Source: Lophius americanus
Lineage: Eukaryota; Chordata; Actinopteri; Lophiiformes; Lophiidae
NCBI GenBank assembly: GCA_037951165.1
Contig: JBBDHG010000026.1
Coordinates: 308,001 to 372,000, forward strand
Reading direction: 5' to 3'
Length of the DNA: 64,000 bases
The notes under the pieces are model-generated. The model was not told the DNA's origin, searched no databases, and worked only from the letters and a program-made list of their open reading frames with translations. Shown here piece by piece: positions 43,801 through 58,200 of this stretch (position 1 is the first letter of the stretch; each line of letters begins with the position of its first letter). Both the position numbers and the translations under genes were made by a program.

Positions 43801-46800
43801 CACAATCCAACACAGCAGTAACTCTTTGACTTCTCATGCCTCTCAGAGTTCCCAAATAAGCCAATTTAAAACGCTCATTTGTGCAGTTTAGGAGACATAA
43901 GTAGGGAAATGTGACTGTAACACATTGCCTTATTGTGGGCTTAAACAATTCTGAGTTTACTCAGAACGACAGGATGTTCAGTTCCTTCAGAGCTCGTACT
44001 CTTTGTACATAATGTGCCACTGACTGTCAATATTCAGACAGCGCAGGTTGGCTCATGAATAAAAGATAAGCTTGTCTCGTTTCTCTGCTGGCAGGCGACG
44101 CCATCAATATTACATCTAAGCAAGACTCTAATGCAAACAGGCCATTTGAGACAAAAACTAAGGCCACAGTTGTGCTTTGAAAATGCAGGGATGACTTGGT
44201 AATGGGCCATTATTCCATTTCTGCTTGGAAATGTCTCCTGCTTCATGGCGTATACATTTGAGGTGGGACAAATGTTTGCTGTCAGGGCAAGGCCGGTGTA
44301 GGTGATGAATACCGAGTGACTTAGTGAACATCTGAAAAAAGACAAAAGCGATTCTTAGACTGTCAGAAGAGTCAAGAGGAAGAGTCAGTCATTATAAGTG
44401 CTTTGTACCTACCATGAAACCTCTGAGAGATGACAACATTTGACCATTTCCCCAATGTGTCGTACATATTTCAGTCTAAATGTACACTTATCGGTGTATC
44501 AAACGATGTTCTACACAGGAATTTCGTATGAGACTTTTGCATCAGACTTGAATCGGAAGCTAAATATAATAGCATCTATACAAAAGCGTTTTTATGAATC
44601 ATTTCCTCGCCAGTATTTTTCATTTTTACCTAACACAGATTTGTACTTAGCATTTGTTTTGTAGAAGCAACCCCGCTGCAAAGGGGTCGAACCCAGTCCT
44701 GGAGGGGTCACACCCAACAGCGAAGGGATCGAACCCAACCGCGAAAGTGTTGTATCCCTCCAAAAAGAGGTCGCACCCAATCACAAAAGTGTCGGACCCC
44801 GCCGTGAAGGTGTCGAACTCAGCCAACGATGGGTGAAACCAACCCTGAATTCCTCCACGAAGGGGCCAAACAAAGCCATCGGGTGGATCATAGTTGCAGG
44901 ACTGTAAAATTCTATAATATCTGAAGGCAGTGGATTTAAGTGAGCCCTATGAATTTAATCATTCCGGGTCACCATTTCTGGAAGATACGGGTCAGACTTG
45001 GATGTGTGCTAGATGTCAAGCTAGGTCTAAACTTTTTGTGATATCACTTCAAGAATTGTCGGCAAAACGCGTTAAATTAGAAGCGAAAATATTTGAATAT
45101 TTGAATATTTGAAACCTCCTCACACAATTGTGAAGAATTGTTTAAAACATCTTTGAATGAAAATCATGATCGAGATGAATGGATTTTTTTTTCATGCGCC
45201 GTACGCTCCCCACCTCTGTGTTTTAAATAGATTTGGAAGTTTGCAAATCAAATGAGTTAAGAGAGAAGTGAGAATGGCGTAGGGATGCAGGAAAAGTAGG
45301 AAAAGTTTTTACTTCGACCTACTCCATTTCAGTGGCTTTTACTCTATTTTACTTCAAAGGACAGTGGAGACATCGTGAGTTAAGCCCGTCACAATTATTA
45401 CATAATCACCTGGATGCAAATACTTGTGCTAAACGCAATTATTTTGTATAACAGTGAGAATCAGCTTATTGATCCACAAGAATAGAGCTGGACGAAAAAG
45501 AAAGATCACATTCCATCACTATTTCCACTGTTTGATGTTTGACACACACCTGTTAATGATGTCATGTGACCACACCGATTCGGCTATGAGGGAAGAAATA
45601 AGTAATTCTTTTTGCACCTCGAGGTGCTGTTTTTACAGACGTGAGCATCACGATTCATTTAGTCACAAAGCCAAATACCACAATGCTGTGGCCACATTTT
45701 GATTACAATCCGAACAGCAGATGCAAGTCCAATATCTTGGGGGAAGTGGTTTGTGAAACGTTTAATACTGCAGATCTTACAAACTCCGCAGATCCACCAA
45801 AATCTCTGGACTCCGACAGACTGACTGCCGTCGCTGGTCCATCTGGGTGATTGAACATTTGAATGTTACAGCTTACAGATAAGAGTCTAAATATAAAAAG
45901 CCAGCAGATTGCTCTTTTCTTCTTATATGTTTATATTTACATAATGAAACAATTAAATGAATCGTGTGTTTGACAATTAATTGTCAACTTTTACTTAAAC
46001 GGGACAGCTCTATTGTGAATACCCTGCAGGAAAAATGTCAATCTTATTCTGTTCATGGCTAAAAGCGGCATAGAAATTGAATGTGTCACCCACACAGTTA
46101 CTGTGGTTTGAACCGTTTAACAGCAGAGCGTTTGAAAAATCTTTAACCAAACGCACAGGGCATGCCGTTGTGATATCAGAACGACCAACTTAGTGTTGAC
46201 AGAAGGCTTCAGAGCCAACCCTTCAACCTCTCTAAACAGGGATTGTCACTTGATTATATGCGCTCAGCCGGTGCCATCTTCTTAAATCAATAGTGCGACC
46301 AAGTTTGTCCACAGCAGAGAGAGACGTAACGCATGCACAGTGATAATCCTCGTACAGCCGGACTTTGTACTTTTGGACAAAAGCTAACTGATTCATGCCT
46401 ACTGTTCCAAGCAGATAAAGAAAGACGCCGGTGCCATCCCACTTGCTATTTAATTTTCAACAGAGTTTGGCCCGCCGATGCAGATTCCACTAACCCAGCA
46501 GTGCCTCTGTGGGGGAGAGGCATGATGACCTGCTCAGAGAGCGGAGAACTGCATGAATTCCCTGGGAAATGTTCTTGTCTCTCTGGTATAGATCCTCCTC
46601 AGGCCTCCCATGAGCCCTCCACCAGTTGCACATGCTCTTTTGGGAGGGGGAGGGTGGGTAGATTAAAAGGTGACGGAGCCCATTCGAGTGGATATGGATT
46701 ATTTCAGAAACTCAGAGTGTCTTTTCTCCTCTCTCCTGTGCTCAGAGCCAAGTGCAGAGCACACAATTCAACACCAAGAAATATATTTTAATTAGTGTGG

Positions 46801-49800
46801 GCTGTTGAGAAATGTAAATACTCACTAGGAAAAGCCTTCAGCTAAAAACACAGAACCATGATCATCTGCATTATTCACGCGGTACACCCTGAAGCTAGAC
46901 ACACTGTATAGAAATGCTACCAACATCTATTTTGTTGTTTTGTTGACAATGGCAACATATCCGTTACTTAATATTCTAAACTCATGGACCTAAGAGCGTT
47001 TGACCTTATGACACAGCCTCTTTCAGCTTCCACTGATGTTTGTCCTTGTCACCTGAGAAGGTTCCGCTCACTGCTGAAAGCTGCAAGTTGAAAACTCCTG
47101 ACAAGAAATGACTCCAAACTGTGAGCTTGGCAAATCAAATAACATATTTATCACATCTTTCTAATTATTTGATTAATCTTAAGTCCATGGAGCAGATGAA
47201 AAAAAGCAAATAAAATCTCTTAAAAACCTAGAACAGGTTCTACAAAGGCTCCGATATCCAACCAGGGAGCTACAGAGGACAATGGAATATGGTCTAATCT
47301 TACCCTGAGAAAAGCAAGAGAAGGATCATTAGTCTGAGGAAACTATTCTTTATACAGGTGGTAACTGTATACCACCGCAGCTCCCTCATGTTAATGTGAT
47401 AACTCAAAATGCTTGTATTCTATTTCACCAGTTTGTAGTAAACGTGGCTCCTTCCTGGCCGATCATCGATTTTTATGAAGGCTGACCGGCCGATACGGAT
47501 TTTGTTCAAGTTTTAATACCATAATGAGTAATGTATTTGAAGTGCTCTTATTTTGAAGGATTACATTATAGGCCGGTCGGCATTGTGTATATGTTCTGAC
47601 TTGTTGAAATGAATGTACGTTCTGTTCTCCTCGTGGTGTGCTTTTAAAGAAAATAAAACTTTGTAAGCCTAGTTCAGTCCGTCATATGTTATATGTTGGC
47701 TTTGTTCAGAGACTTCAGAGCTCACGGATGTTGGTTGGCTCAGCGGCTAAACATTCAAGCTTCTTGAAACTTGCTATGTTCCTCATTGTGATCAAATTTG
47801 AAGTGTGTGATTAAGTTTCTTGTGCCGAACATTTGTCGAGTTTTTTCCTCCACCACTTATTTTGTCCCAACGGCTGTTACAAATTGCGAACTTTGCGGTT
47901 TCTTGTTAACTTGCGTGATGTTTGTAGCGATAGCTGCTCATGCTTGGTGTGCGCATCCGTGTAACCGGCACCAAATTGGACGAGTGATGCTACTCGGGCA
48001 ATTGCTGCGTACATTAAAATTAAACGATCGATCGGTGCACCAATAGTTCGTAGTTATGGAAATATCATTGTGATACAGGGCTAAAGGCAAACGCAATCTC
48101 ATTCTTAGCCTGGCATGCATTGCGAGCTGAAAAGGCCTTCAGTTTTATATTGTTTCACGCTGAGTATGTAGGAACAGGTCAGGTAAAGTACATAAATACA
48201 GGCTTTCTGTAAAATCAATCACATAAAAGCCTCACATAGGATTCAGTAACCATGGAGACTCAAGAAAGTCCCCCTGTGCTGCTGTTGAGGTTTAGTCCTT
48301 GTTGCTAGCGGGGTAGAGAGGGAATGATGCTCTTGTTAGTCAAGCAGCAGGAGGTTTCCCACAATGAGGACGGAAAGATGCAGTGGAACAACTGTCTGCC
48401 CTCAGCTCCCCTACAAATACTTTCCCACACTCAGGAATTCTTTTTTCCTAGCCTTAATAAGGGAATATTGAGGAGAATAACGTCCACATGTAAGCCTGTG
48501 GTTTGTGGCTGTCGTGAGACGATTACCTCTTGTAGTCGTGCCACACATGATGCTTCACTTCTGTCAGGTCAAAGCGACACTCACAAAAACAGACAAACCT
48601 GAGACACAATAAAGACAGATTTTTAAATGTACCCTATCGACTTTATTGTGAAAATTAACAATTAGCAGCTATTTCAAAGTGGAGGAAAATAATCAGAAAA
48701 TATCTGGGAGACAGTGTGACCTCCTGAGGCTTGTTACCCTGCAAACAGAGAATCAGAACAAACGGCATGTAACAGGGAGGATAAATAATCGTTTTCGCGA
48801 AGCGCTGGTTTTGAAACATCATGCTTGATGCTTATGATGCTCTGTTATACATAAAAAAAAAAAAAGTTTTTAAAAAAGGTGTAGCGTTACATGAACAAAC
48901 AAAGGCCGTGTATAAAAGAGGATTTCTGTTGTTGTGCTATTGTTTGAACCCTGTTTGAGAAGGGTGTTGGACTTTAATCACAAAAATAACCATTTTGAAG
49001 GTTGACTTGAAATATGACAGAAATAACATTCATATTTATATTGGCAAAATAGCAGTTGTTGAGAGATTTTTTTAAGACTTAAACAGCCAGCGGCGGCAAT
49101 CGCCACAAAAATACAACCCTGGGAATGGGAGAAAATCTCTATACAAACCTTTCAACAGAACCTCTCCGTCTATTAATACAACTCTACTTCAAGGGGAGCA
49201 TGCGGGAAATACTATACAATGGTTAATCTGAAGTTGAGATAAAGAGAAGTTTTTGGTCTCTTATTTTTAGACACAACTGTGCTTGAAAGAAACGCACAGG
49301 AAATGAGGCCAACTTGCCAGTTGCACCATTCCCTTTGCAGACTGCCCAACACTTTTAGCTGGCTTTTTCACAGACTGAGAGATTTTAAAAACTGCGGCGC
49401 CATGGGCCCAAGGGAGAAAAAAGAGCTAAGAACAGAATGTGAATTCATCCACAGCTGACAACTACACTGGGAGGAAACCGTGGAATCGTACATGTTGCCC
49501 AGACTTGCTTACTTCCTGATTTCCTTTCTGAAGAAACAGAATTCTCTGGTACAAGGGATACTTGCAACCCATGCCAAGCAAACAATGTCTGAACTTAATA
49601 AGAATTACTTCACATGATTGGATGGAGTAATAGCCTTGCACCATCTGGTTTATTTATTCCTCTTGTGTCTGTAGTAATTTGTCTCGTCATGCTGGAACGA
49701 TGTCTTCACTGCGACCAAAGATGTCCACATCTAGTCTGTTTCGTCTGTATCAGTATAAACTCTTATGAACGCACGTCTGCGGATGTGTGAAAGCGTTTCC

Positions 49801-52208
49801 GATTCGGTGAGTCGACGCATGTAAACACCGGGTCGGATATATGTTTTTATATGTTTGAAGATTTGAAACTTATTGTCGGTACTATATCGTATTTAATTTT
49901 GTGTCTGCTCACTGTATTTGTCTCTTATTTATACTTTTATCTTCCTTGTCGTTTATATATATATCAGATTTTTTTTTATCTTGCTGTTTTTCTTTTTCTT
50001 CTCTCTGTCCAGGGACTGCGGATGAAAAATAGCCTTTTGGCTTTCTAGCACATATACAGAAGTGTTTATTAATGTACAATGTCCCTGCCAAATAAACCTA
50101 AAAAAAAATAAAAAAAATAAATCACAAGTCATGTAAAGAGGCGATTCGGAAAGGTTTAATTCGGAAAGAAGAACATAACATAAAACAGAGTAACGTTACT
50201 GATCTGTTGGGGTCTGTAGAGCATCTGACTACTGCTGCCTCATTCTAACGGTTACAGTCACTCTCAAACTTTTTTACACTGGTTTCCTGCTCCTGTTGTG
50301 TGTTTACCTCGGATGAACCCCTGATAGGCTATGAAAGAGAGCTTTCATACACTTCACCTCCATCCCCGCGTCATTCTCCTGTGGAGCTCTTAGAAATTTA
50401 CCCCGGGGTTCACGCGACTACAACCTGTTCCATGTTTAACGTCGACCCGGCTTTCTTAATGTAGGATTACTGTCGCGACTTTTCAGAACAGTTATGCAAA
50501 AAGAAAGGAAAAAAAATTCTGTCGTTTGATATTTACCTGCCACCGTCTGACTTGTGAACCACAGCACTGAAAAAGAAAGTTCCCCCCGCAGATTCCTGTG
50601 AGCTTCTGTTTACAGTATACTTCTCCCGCTAATGTAAAGTCCCTTTCGTCAGACGCCAGTGAGCAAACGGTGGGCTAATTCCTTCTGACCTTGTGCTCTC
50701 TCACCTCTAACGAGCCGTCAAGCAGGCAGAGTAAACAGGAGGGGGGATAAACAACTTAGCAGAAGGCCCGCTGAGGGGATTTCAGATCAACTGAGTGCAG
50801 AGGCTCATGCAGGTGAATCCCGGGACGTTCAACAAGAGGCTGTCAGGTGACAACCGGGGGTGTTGGCACCGAATATGGAAAGACGATACAGCCGTGCCGT
50901 ATTCGGATCTGCTTCTCCAACTGTATGTTTTTAACTTCATAGTATTTTGAAGTAAAGACTCGCTGTAAATGAGCAATAATAGAACGTCAAACAACACAAA
51001 AGGTCAAATGTACAAACTGATAGAAAGCTGTTACATTTAAATGTAAGTATGTTTATTCTTTTGTAGGACTTTATCCGGGAAGCGTCAATCAAAAATATTA
51101 CTGACACAACCGCAATAATAAAAAAAAATCTGTAGTCAAAATAAACTATGAGGAACTCAAGTGCCAAGTCACGAGATAGTCATCTCGTCTAAGTAAAAGT
51201 GTTTTCAGTGAGAAACTTCTAGAGAAATGTCGTCATCATACTAAAGCAAGGATAAATTGGTATTGCGTCACCGTAGTGATTGATCTGGACCCGTACCAAC
51301 TTCTGAATAAGCCAAAAAAATCATGTTGCTTCTTCCTCTTGCCAACGTCCACATTTCTACAAAATTACATAGAAAACCTTTCACAACCAGTTTACAATAC
51401 AAACACACACACACACACACACACAACAAACAGACAGACACACACACACCAATCTACTAAAGTGCAAGTGAAAGCTCCTCACCAAATTTCATTCACTTAT
51501 CTTTAAATATTAAAAAAACATTAAAAAAAACAACAACACATAACTTTTGTGTGTTAAGTGTGACGCATGCACTCACCCTCACAGACGGACAGATGGAACT
51601 CATGCCACTGTCTTCCACACACTTTCTTGTGGGGGATAAATACATTTTAATTGAAGCATAAGAATTCTTTGCATTTAATTCATAATAAGGTATAAAGGCA
51701 CATTTAAAAAAAAAAGAATGTCACGGACGTCACCCATAATTCATCAGCACACCGTCGTTTCTGCAGTATTAATGTTAAGTATTCATCCTGAATGCTTCGG
51801 TTTGGTTCGCATACATCACCAGTTTAATATATTCATTTTCCGCGCGAAACAGAAATATTAGAATGTGTTTTCATACGGAATGTTTTGGCAGAGTCACAGC
51901 TGCGGTCATCACGCAGGTCTGATTCTTGAGAACACATCAAGAACGGAACTTGTTCATTCATGCACAAATTGCACCTGCGTTGCCAAGTCCCGCATGACTT
52001 TCGAGTTTTGGCATTTTTTGCATTCTGTTTTAAGTTCAGGCATCAGAACTACTTGGTTTAGAGCTAGGATAAGATATTAAGCTGACAATGAACGAGTAAA
52101 AAAAAACACCAAGTCATACCAATTTGTACATTCCAATCATATCATTAGGGTCCTAAAAAAATATTCATATTTTTCATATGAGAAAAAGCAAGGCATGCAG
52201 AAAAGAAG

Positions 52209-52239
<31 letters not shown>

Positions 52240-55200
52240 GTACAAATAGCAAATAAATAAAAGTCTCTAATAAAATCATTGCCATTAAAATGTTTTCGTA
52301 AAACAAACCTAAAAAAAAACCCTAGTGTGTAAAATATGATACGTATATATAAGAAGATTTACCGATTCAATTCCTATGCAGCAAATTTGGACGCAATCGG
52401 ACGGCCGGTTGAGTTGCGTGTGTTTTGTTTAAAAAATCCCCCTTCATTTAGTAAAATATGAACTTTCAGAGTAAAAAACGATTCGTAAAAGAGAAAATCC
52501 CCTCCATCGATTCACATGCAAACTCCGATAAACTCCTGTACAGACCAGCGAGGAAAAACACAAGTGGAAAGGCTGGAACCAATCAGCAACACTGGCAGTA
52601 CGGTGAGAGGTGGAGACGAGCGCCCAGCACAGATCAAGAGCAAAACAAACACTCAAACTGCTTTCAAAGTGTGGAAATGTGCAAACACCGCAAGCGGCTC
52701 GGCATCAGAATGTCATTATGCATCAGTAGGAATTTTGCTATCGCTCTTTTATTGAGTTTCACTTTTTTATCAGTCTTTTATTGAGTCGGACATTAACTTC
52801 TGAGCGGCTGCTTTGTATTCAGAAGAGGTTGAGTCCAATTAGTGGGGCAGCCAGCTTTAGAATTATCATCCCCTTAGAATTAATATACCCTTTAAATGCC
52901 CACATGACTGCTCAGTCCTTCATTGGGTAAACAGAGGGGCCGTGGTTTCAGCTTAGATTTACGTGGACAACAACTGTGACTACATATTATGGTCTGGAAT
53001 AAAGGTATGATCACCTACCTGATATTGTGTAGGTCACCATTTTTCTCTAAGTTCTGCTACCTGGTGGCAGAACACCAGCAGCAGATCCCTTAAGTTCTGT
53101 AAATTGTGAAGTAAGGGCCTTCAATAGATTGGACTTGTTTCTCCGGCTCCACTGAACTGATGTGGAGAAAATGTGGCGCCCCAGTCATCGACCTCTTTGT
53201 TGTTTAATTCAAACCATTTCTTAACTCCTTTTGTAGTACGGTAGATCGCGTTAACCTCCTGAAAGAAGCCGCTGCCATTAGGGAATAATGTTTCCATGGA
53301 GAGGTGAACCTGGTCGGCAACAATGTAGACAACAATTAGGTATCATCAGAACATTACACTGCCTCCACGTCCGGCGTCGATCCCACAGAGAGTCGGCTCT
53401 TATCTGCTTTTACCTTGTAGCACTGTGAGAATTGATCCAAATGTAAAGTGCGTTATAAATTAAATGTATTATTATTATTATTATTAAGAGTGCATCAGTG
53501 AGGAAAAAAGGAACAGGCCGTCAACATCGTGTAAAAGATATCGTGATTCATTGGACCAAAGCTTCCATTTCTCCGTGGTCCAGTTCTGATGCTGTTTGGC
53601 CCATACGATGCATTTTCGTGGTAAACAGCTGAGCATGGGTTAACCGGTGGTCTTCAGATACGCGGCTCCATACGCTGGAAGACCGTGTGTTCAGGCACAT
53701 TTCTGATCCAACCTTAACATTTCCAGCTCGCATCAATGTCCTTTCATTCACCTGTCAGTAGTATAAATGTTACAACTCATTGATCATCGATTGAACAAAA
53801 ATTGAAACCACATCCGCGTGTGATCGGGTACGGATCAGACGGCTGCAGTCTGACAGCAGGCACAGAACCCGTAGCAGAGCTGTGAGGAATTAAATATCGA
53901 TATGGTCACCCATTATTATTGTTGGTGGGAGTTTTTCATATCTCAGCCAAAAGACGTCTTTGTCCAAAATATCATGTGAGGAAGACGTCTCAGGACTGTT
54001 GGGACACGTTATGGCTGTATTGGAATGTGGAAAATTGTATTTCAAAATGGAAGGGAGTCACAAGCGTTCAGTTTGGTCTATGAACTCATTGTTTAAAGGA
54101 TTTCGTTGTCTGGCCTGCATCTGTGGGGCTCACACGTGCAGGAAGATGATAAATCGGTGCGTTTGAGCAGATACCGACACAGCAGAGTGTTTCTGGGAAA
54201 CTGCCCCCGCCCTCTCATTTCAATGAAATTCCACAGAAGTGGAGAGAAGACAATAAGATGAAAAAAGAGAAACTTAATGTCTTTGTACAATCTAAGAAAG
54301 GGAAGTTATTTCAAGCAACAAGCCTTTGTTGTTTCTGTTGGACAGAAAATATACAAATGTCTGGTTTCACTGGTACCTTCCCACTCAGGGATCGGTCAGA
54401 TGCAGCAAATACATTTCATAATGTTGTACGTGTGAAACAGTGTGATAAATAAAGTATACACTATAACAATGAAAGAGTGTGATGAACATAAAATAAAACC
54501 TCTGCCTGACAAATATGAAACTGCATTTGAGTCGAGTATCAACCAGCTTATTTTAACATGAATTCATTATGATTTAAGACTTTTTTAATTTTATCATGAT
54601 TGCTTTCAACTAACTTCTCAATTTAAGAACCCCCTCTTTTTAAATTGTGTCATATGTATCGGTTCTGTGTAGGAGCTGTGCTTCCCTCCCTGAATCAATT
54701 TAAAAATCACGGATTTTACATTCTAGCAAAGAGTCATATAATGATCTAGGTTATATATTATTATTAGTAAGGTTATATATTATTATTAGGACTATTTTAA
54801 CAATCAATTAAGGTGGATGAATGTCAAAAACTAAGACACATTAGGTAACAACTGAAGGTTTAGTTCTTGAAGTTGAATTCTTGGAAGCGGGAAAATCAGG
54901 CAAGCACGAGGATCCGAGTGACTTTGACGGCGGCCGAGTGAAGGCTGTGCGTTTAAGTGTGAAAAGATTGCGATCTCCATTCATACATAAATACAATCTC
55001 ATTTCTGAAGTACAACGATACTGAAACATTTTTATTCAAACATGAGGTGCAGCAACACGAGTTGGGTTCCAACCCGTTGTCTCTGGTTCTTTAAGAGGAT
55101 GGCCTTGTGGGAATAATGTATCTGTGAGGTGGGGGAATGTGGGAGATGTAGTTAAACGCCTAACAACTCTTTTCTCTCTCGTAGCTGCATGAAGCGCAGT

Positions 55201-58200
55201 ACAGTGGGTCAAAAGTTAACACTTAATGGTCCACATAAATCTTTCTGGGTCATTCACAGACAGCGTTATGGCGTTTTTTTAAACTTTTTCTCATGTCCCT
55301 AATGCAATATGACATAAACTGATCGTGCAGAGGACTGTGATCTAATATTCAAGCACAAATAAATGATCAGTTCTCATTTCAGCCAGAGTTGCCCAGCCCT
55401 GGGCCAAATTTGGATGACTGGTTAAAGCATCTCCAGAACTGTAAGATTAGTGGGGGTGTCTCTGCTCTATAGTGGTTAGTGCCTACCTAAAGTGGTCTAA
55501 GGAAGGACACTCGGTGAACTGGCGACACGGTTACGGAAGCCAAAAGGTTCAATGATGCGTGTTGACAATGAAAGTTAGCCCATGTTCTCGGATATCTACT
55601 GTAGCTCAAACTTTTGAAAAAGTTAAGACGGGTTCAGGTATAAAGGTGTCAGAACACACAGTGCATAGGAGCTTCCTTCTTGTGGGGCTGCACACCATCA
55701 AACCAGTCAGATTGCCTGACCACAGTCCATTACCTTCATGGGAACATTATTCCCCAATGAGAGCGGCCTCTTTTTGGAGGATAACACACCCTACCAAACA
55801 ACAAATGTGGTTCAGAAATGTGGTGGCTAAACACAATAAACGGCAGGTGGTTATAATGTAGTGGCTCAACATGTGCTCAGTCACTCAAAATAAGATTCAT
55901 TTCTGCCAGATGTTGGCCTACGGGCATTGTCCACCGGCATCACAATCAATGTAACGTCAGAACGACTCAAACCACTAACAGACTTTAGATTCTAGATGGA
56001 AATAAAAGAGCGTGTCGACGTCAAAGCCCAACGCTGGCTCAACGTCGACCGCCGACAGACACGGAATTTTGGTCGAACTTCAACATCTGACATCTGTCAC
56101 CACTTGTCAAGTGATTGTCCGATGTCCCAGCAGACACTGGGCAACCCTGGTTGACTGATGTGGGGCCAAAGTTGGATTTTCACGTCAGCATCATTTTCAT
56201 TTTGAGCTCAAATCTAACGTCTGTTGTAGGTTAGAGGCCGAAAACGCCTCTGAGCCGCCGGGGTCTGTTGATCATGACGTCTTAAACACAGTGCTTTTCC
56301 AGAACCTGCAGGGAGTCTGGACCAACTTGCACGATCGTAAGACCCCTTCACAGAAGAATAAACAGAGTCAACGTTTACAGCTACAGTCTGAAGCCATTAC
56401 TCCCGTTTATTGGTAGTTACTTAAATTTATGATCGCACATTTGACCTGTTATTAAAAATGAGTTCAACTACCAGAGAAACTGTTCAAAACCTCAAAACCC
56501 CAAAGGTTCCAACTAAATCAGCCGATGCTTATTTCATTAGTTATCTTGATTGATGAGACATTTATAGATAACAACAACTGCTTCAACATGTACATAGGTC
56601 TGAGAGTTAGCCAAATTTGCCCTTTTTTTTGCGTTTTTAGCAAACGTAGAAAGGTTGCTAGACGCCAGCCTGTTTGTCAGATGACCTCCAAATCACACAA
56701 AGACAGACTTCCTGGAAAATTCCGTCCCCATCTACGATACTTCTGATGTTCTGTGCATCTGTTCAGTCTTCATTATCTGTTACTGTAAACTCCTTTACAT
56801 TCACACTTGTTCAGACAACATATGAAACTGATTTGTTTGTCTTTGTCCTTCATACAAAAGTCCTCTCACATTCAATTTACCGCCTTGAGCTTCTGGAGCT
56901 GCTACTTCATGAGAGTTTGATGAAACCAAGAGATATCCTGGACGTCTCTAATCAGGCTGTTTCCTAAAATGTTCCTAAAAAGCCAGTTATTTTTTCCGTT
57001 GCTAGAAGCCGTCGCACACATTCTTGGAATATCCACTCAACAAGTCCTGATACCAAAACTCTGAGTGAAATGCAAACACTGGCCGCCGTTCCTGGCACCT
57101 CCGCAGCGCCGTACACTACAGCTGCTTTTTATTTGACCACACCCCCTGAACGTTCCGCCTTCCAAGAGTTTTTTCACTTTTTAACATACAGCTGAACATT
57201 TCCAGTAGGACTTGGTGCCAACTTCATTCAAGACGGGTCCAAGTTTGTTTCTCTGCTCGTAGATTCCAGTGGAAAGTCGAGCGTCATGGCTCAACCCATG
57301 ACAATATGGTACAATACAGGAGGCGTGCGATGGCGAGGGGAAACTATGTAGAGGGTGAGGGGGTACAACATCGCCCATTTGTTTGTGGAACATATGAAAC
57401 AACCCCAATAATAGTCTCATGTTCAGATCAGTGAGGAAAGTTAAAGTACATTCACCCAATTGCACCCTAAGCAAAGTATATGCTACGATTTCACCATGAT
57501 GATGTCACTTAACTCGGATTTTCCTCATGCCAAACCCATCCTGTCATCATCAGTAGTTAATGGTCTACCAACAGGTCCAGGTCTATCTCTCTTCACAGGT
57601 ACATACAATCCATCTGAATGGATAAAAAAAAGATGGATGGACAAAAAGATATTTTGATCTCATATAGATCTGGATTGGATCTGGATCTGGTGAAGCAGCA
57701 TGAGTTCCCTATGCCAGGATATTTTACCTTTGAATGCCTTATTGGTGTTCGTATTATTTGCAAAAATGTTTAGAAAGTGAAATAGTGATCTAGAAAATAC
57801 ATTCCAGACCCAGATCTACCTTTAAATGTCTTATTTTATCAACTCGAGATCCACTCCTTTACAAATTCCATCCAAATCCATTGATATCAAGAGATCTTCT
57901 AGAAGCCTCCTCTGACTCCAGCTGGCAGAGGTAATAACTGGGCCATGGAGGCTCCAGTGTCAAGCCCTGACATGCAGAGCAGCTTGTTGCAATAGCAGCT
58001 CAGAGCAACCTGTCCTGCAGGTAGTTCCCAGCAGAGAGGCATACAGCAAGTTGACCTTTGATCCCTGACACTCTGCAAGTGGTAAGCATTCCTGTGCCAT
58101 GCCGTGATGAAGCAAAAGTGACTGACGTGCCCTGAGGACTATTGATCATAGTTGCATCATTATAACGGAGAGCAAAGATGGCGTTAAATCCATCTTAATG

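Noticed and set aside
44723..44743. tRNA or SINE promoter suggested by a B-box-like word
   Set aside because: The word recurs as part of a 21-bp tandem repeat, with no A box, cloverleaf or A-rich tail beside it.
44681..44827. CRISPR-like array
   Set aside because: The units are contiguous 21-mers without unique spacers, and the DNA is vertebrate.
46333..46791. 152-codon plus-strand open frame in intron 1
   Set aside because: The translation resembles no family I know and shows no domain pattern. A single frame of this length is not surprising in 18 kb.
55990..56240. Possible repeat rich in ACGTCGAC and AACGTC words
   Set aside because: The words are suggestive of a known class of fish repeat, but I could not find ends, a second copy or a clear period in this window.
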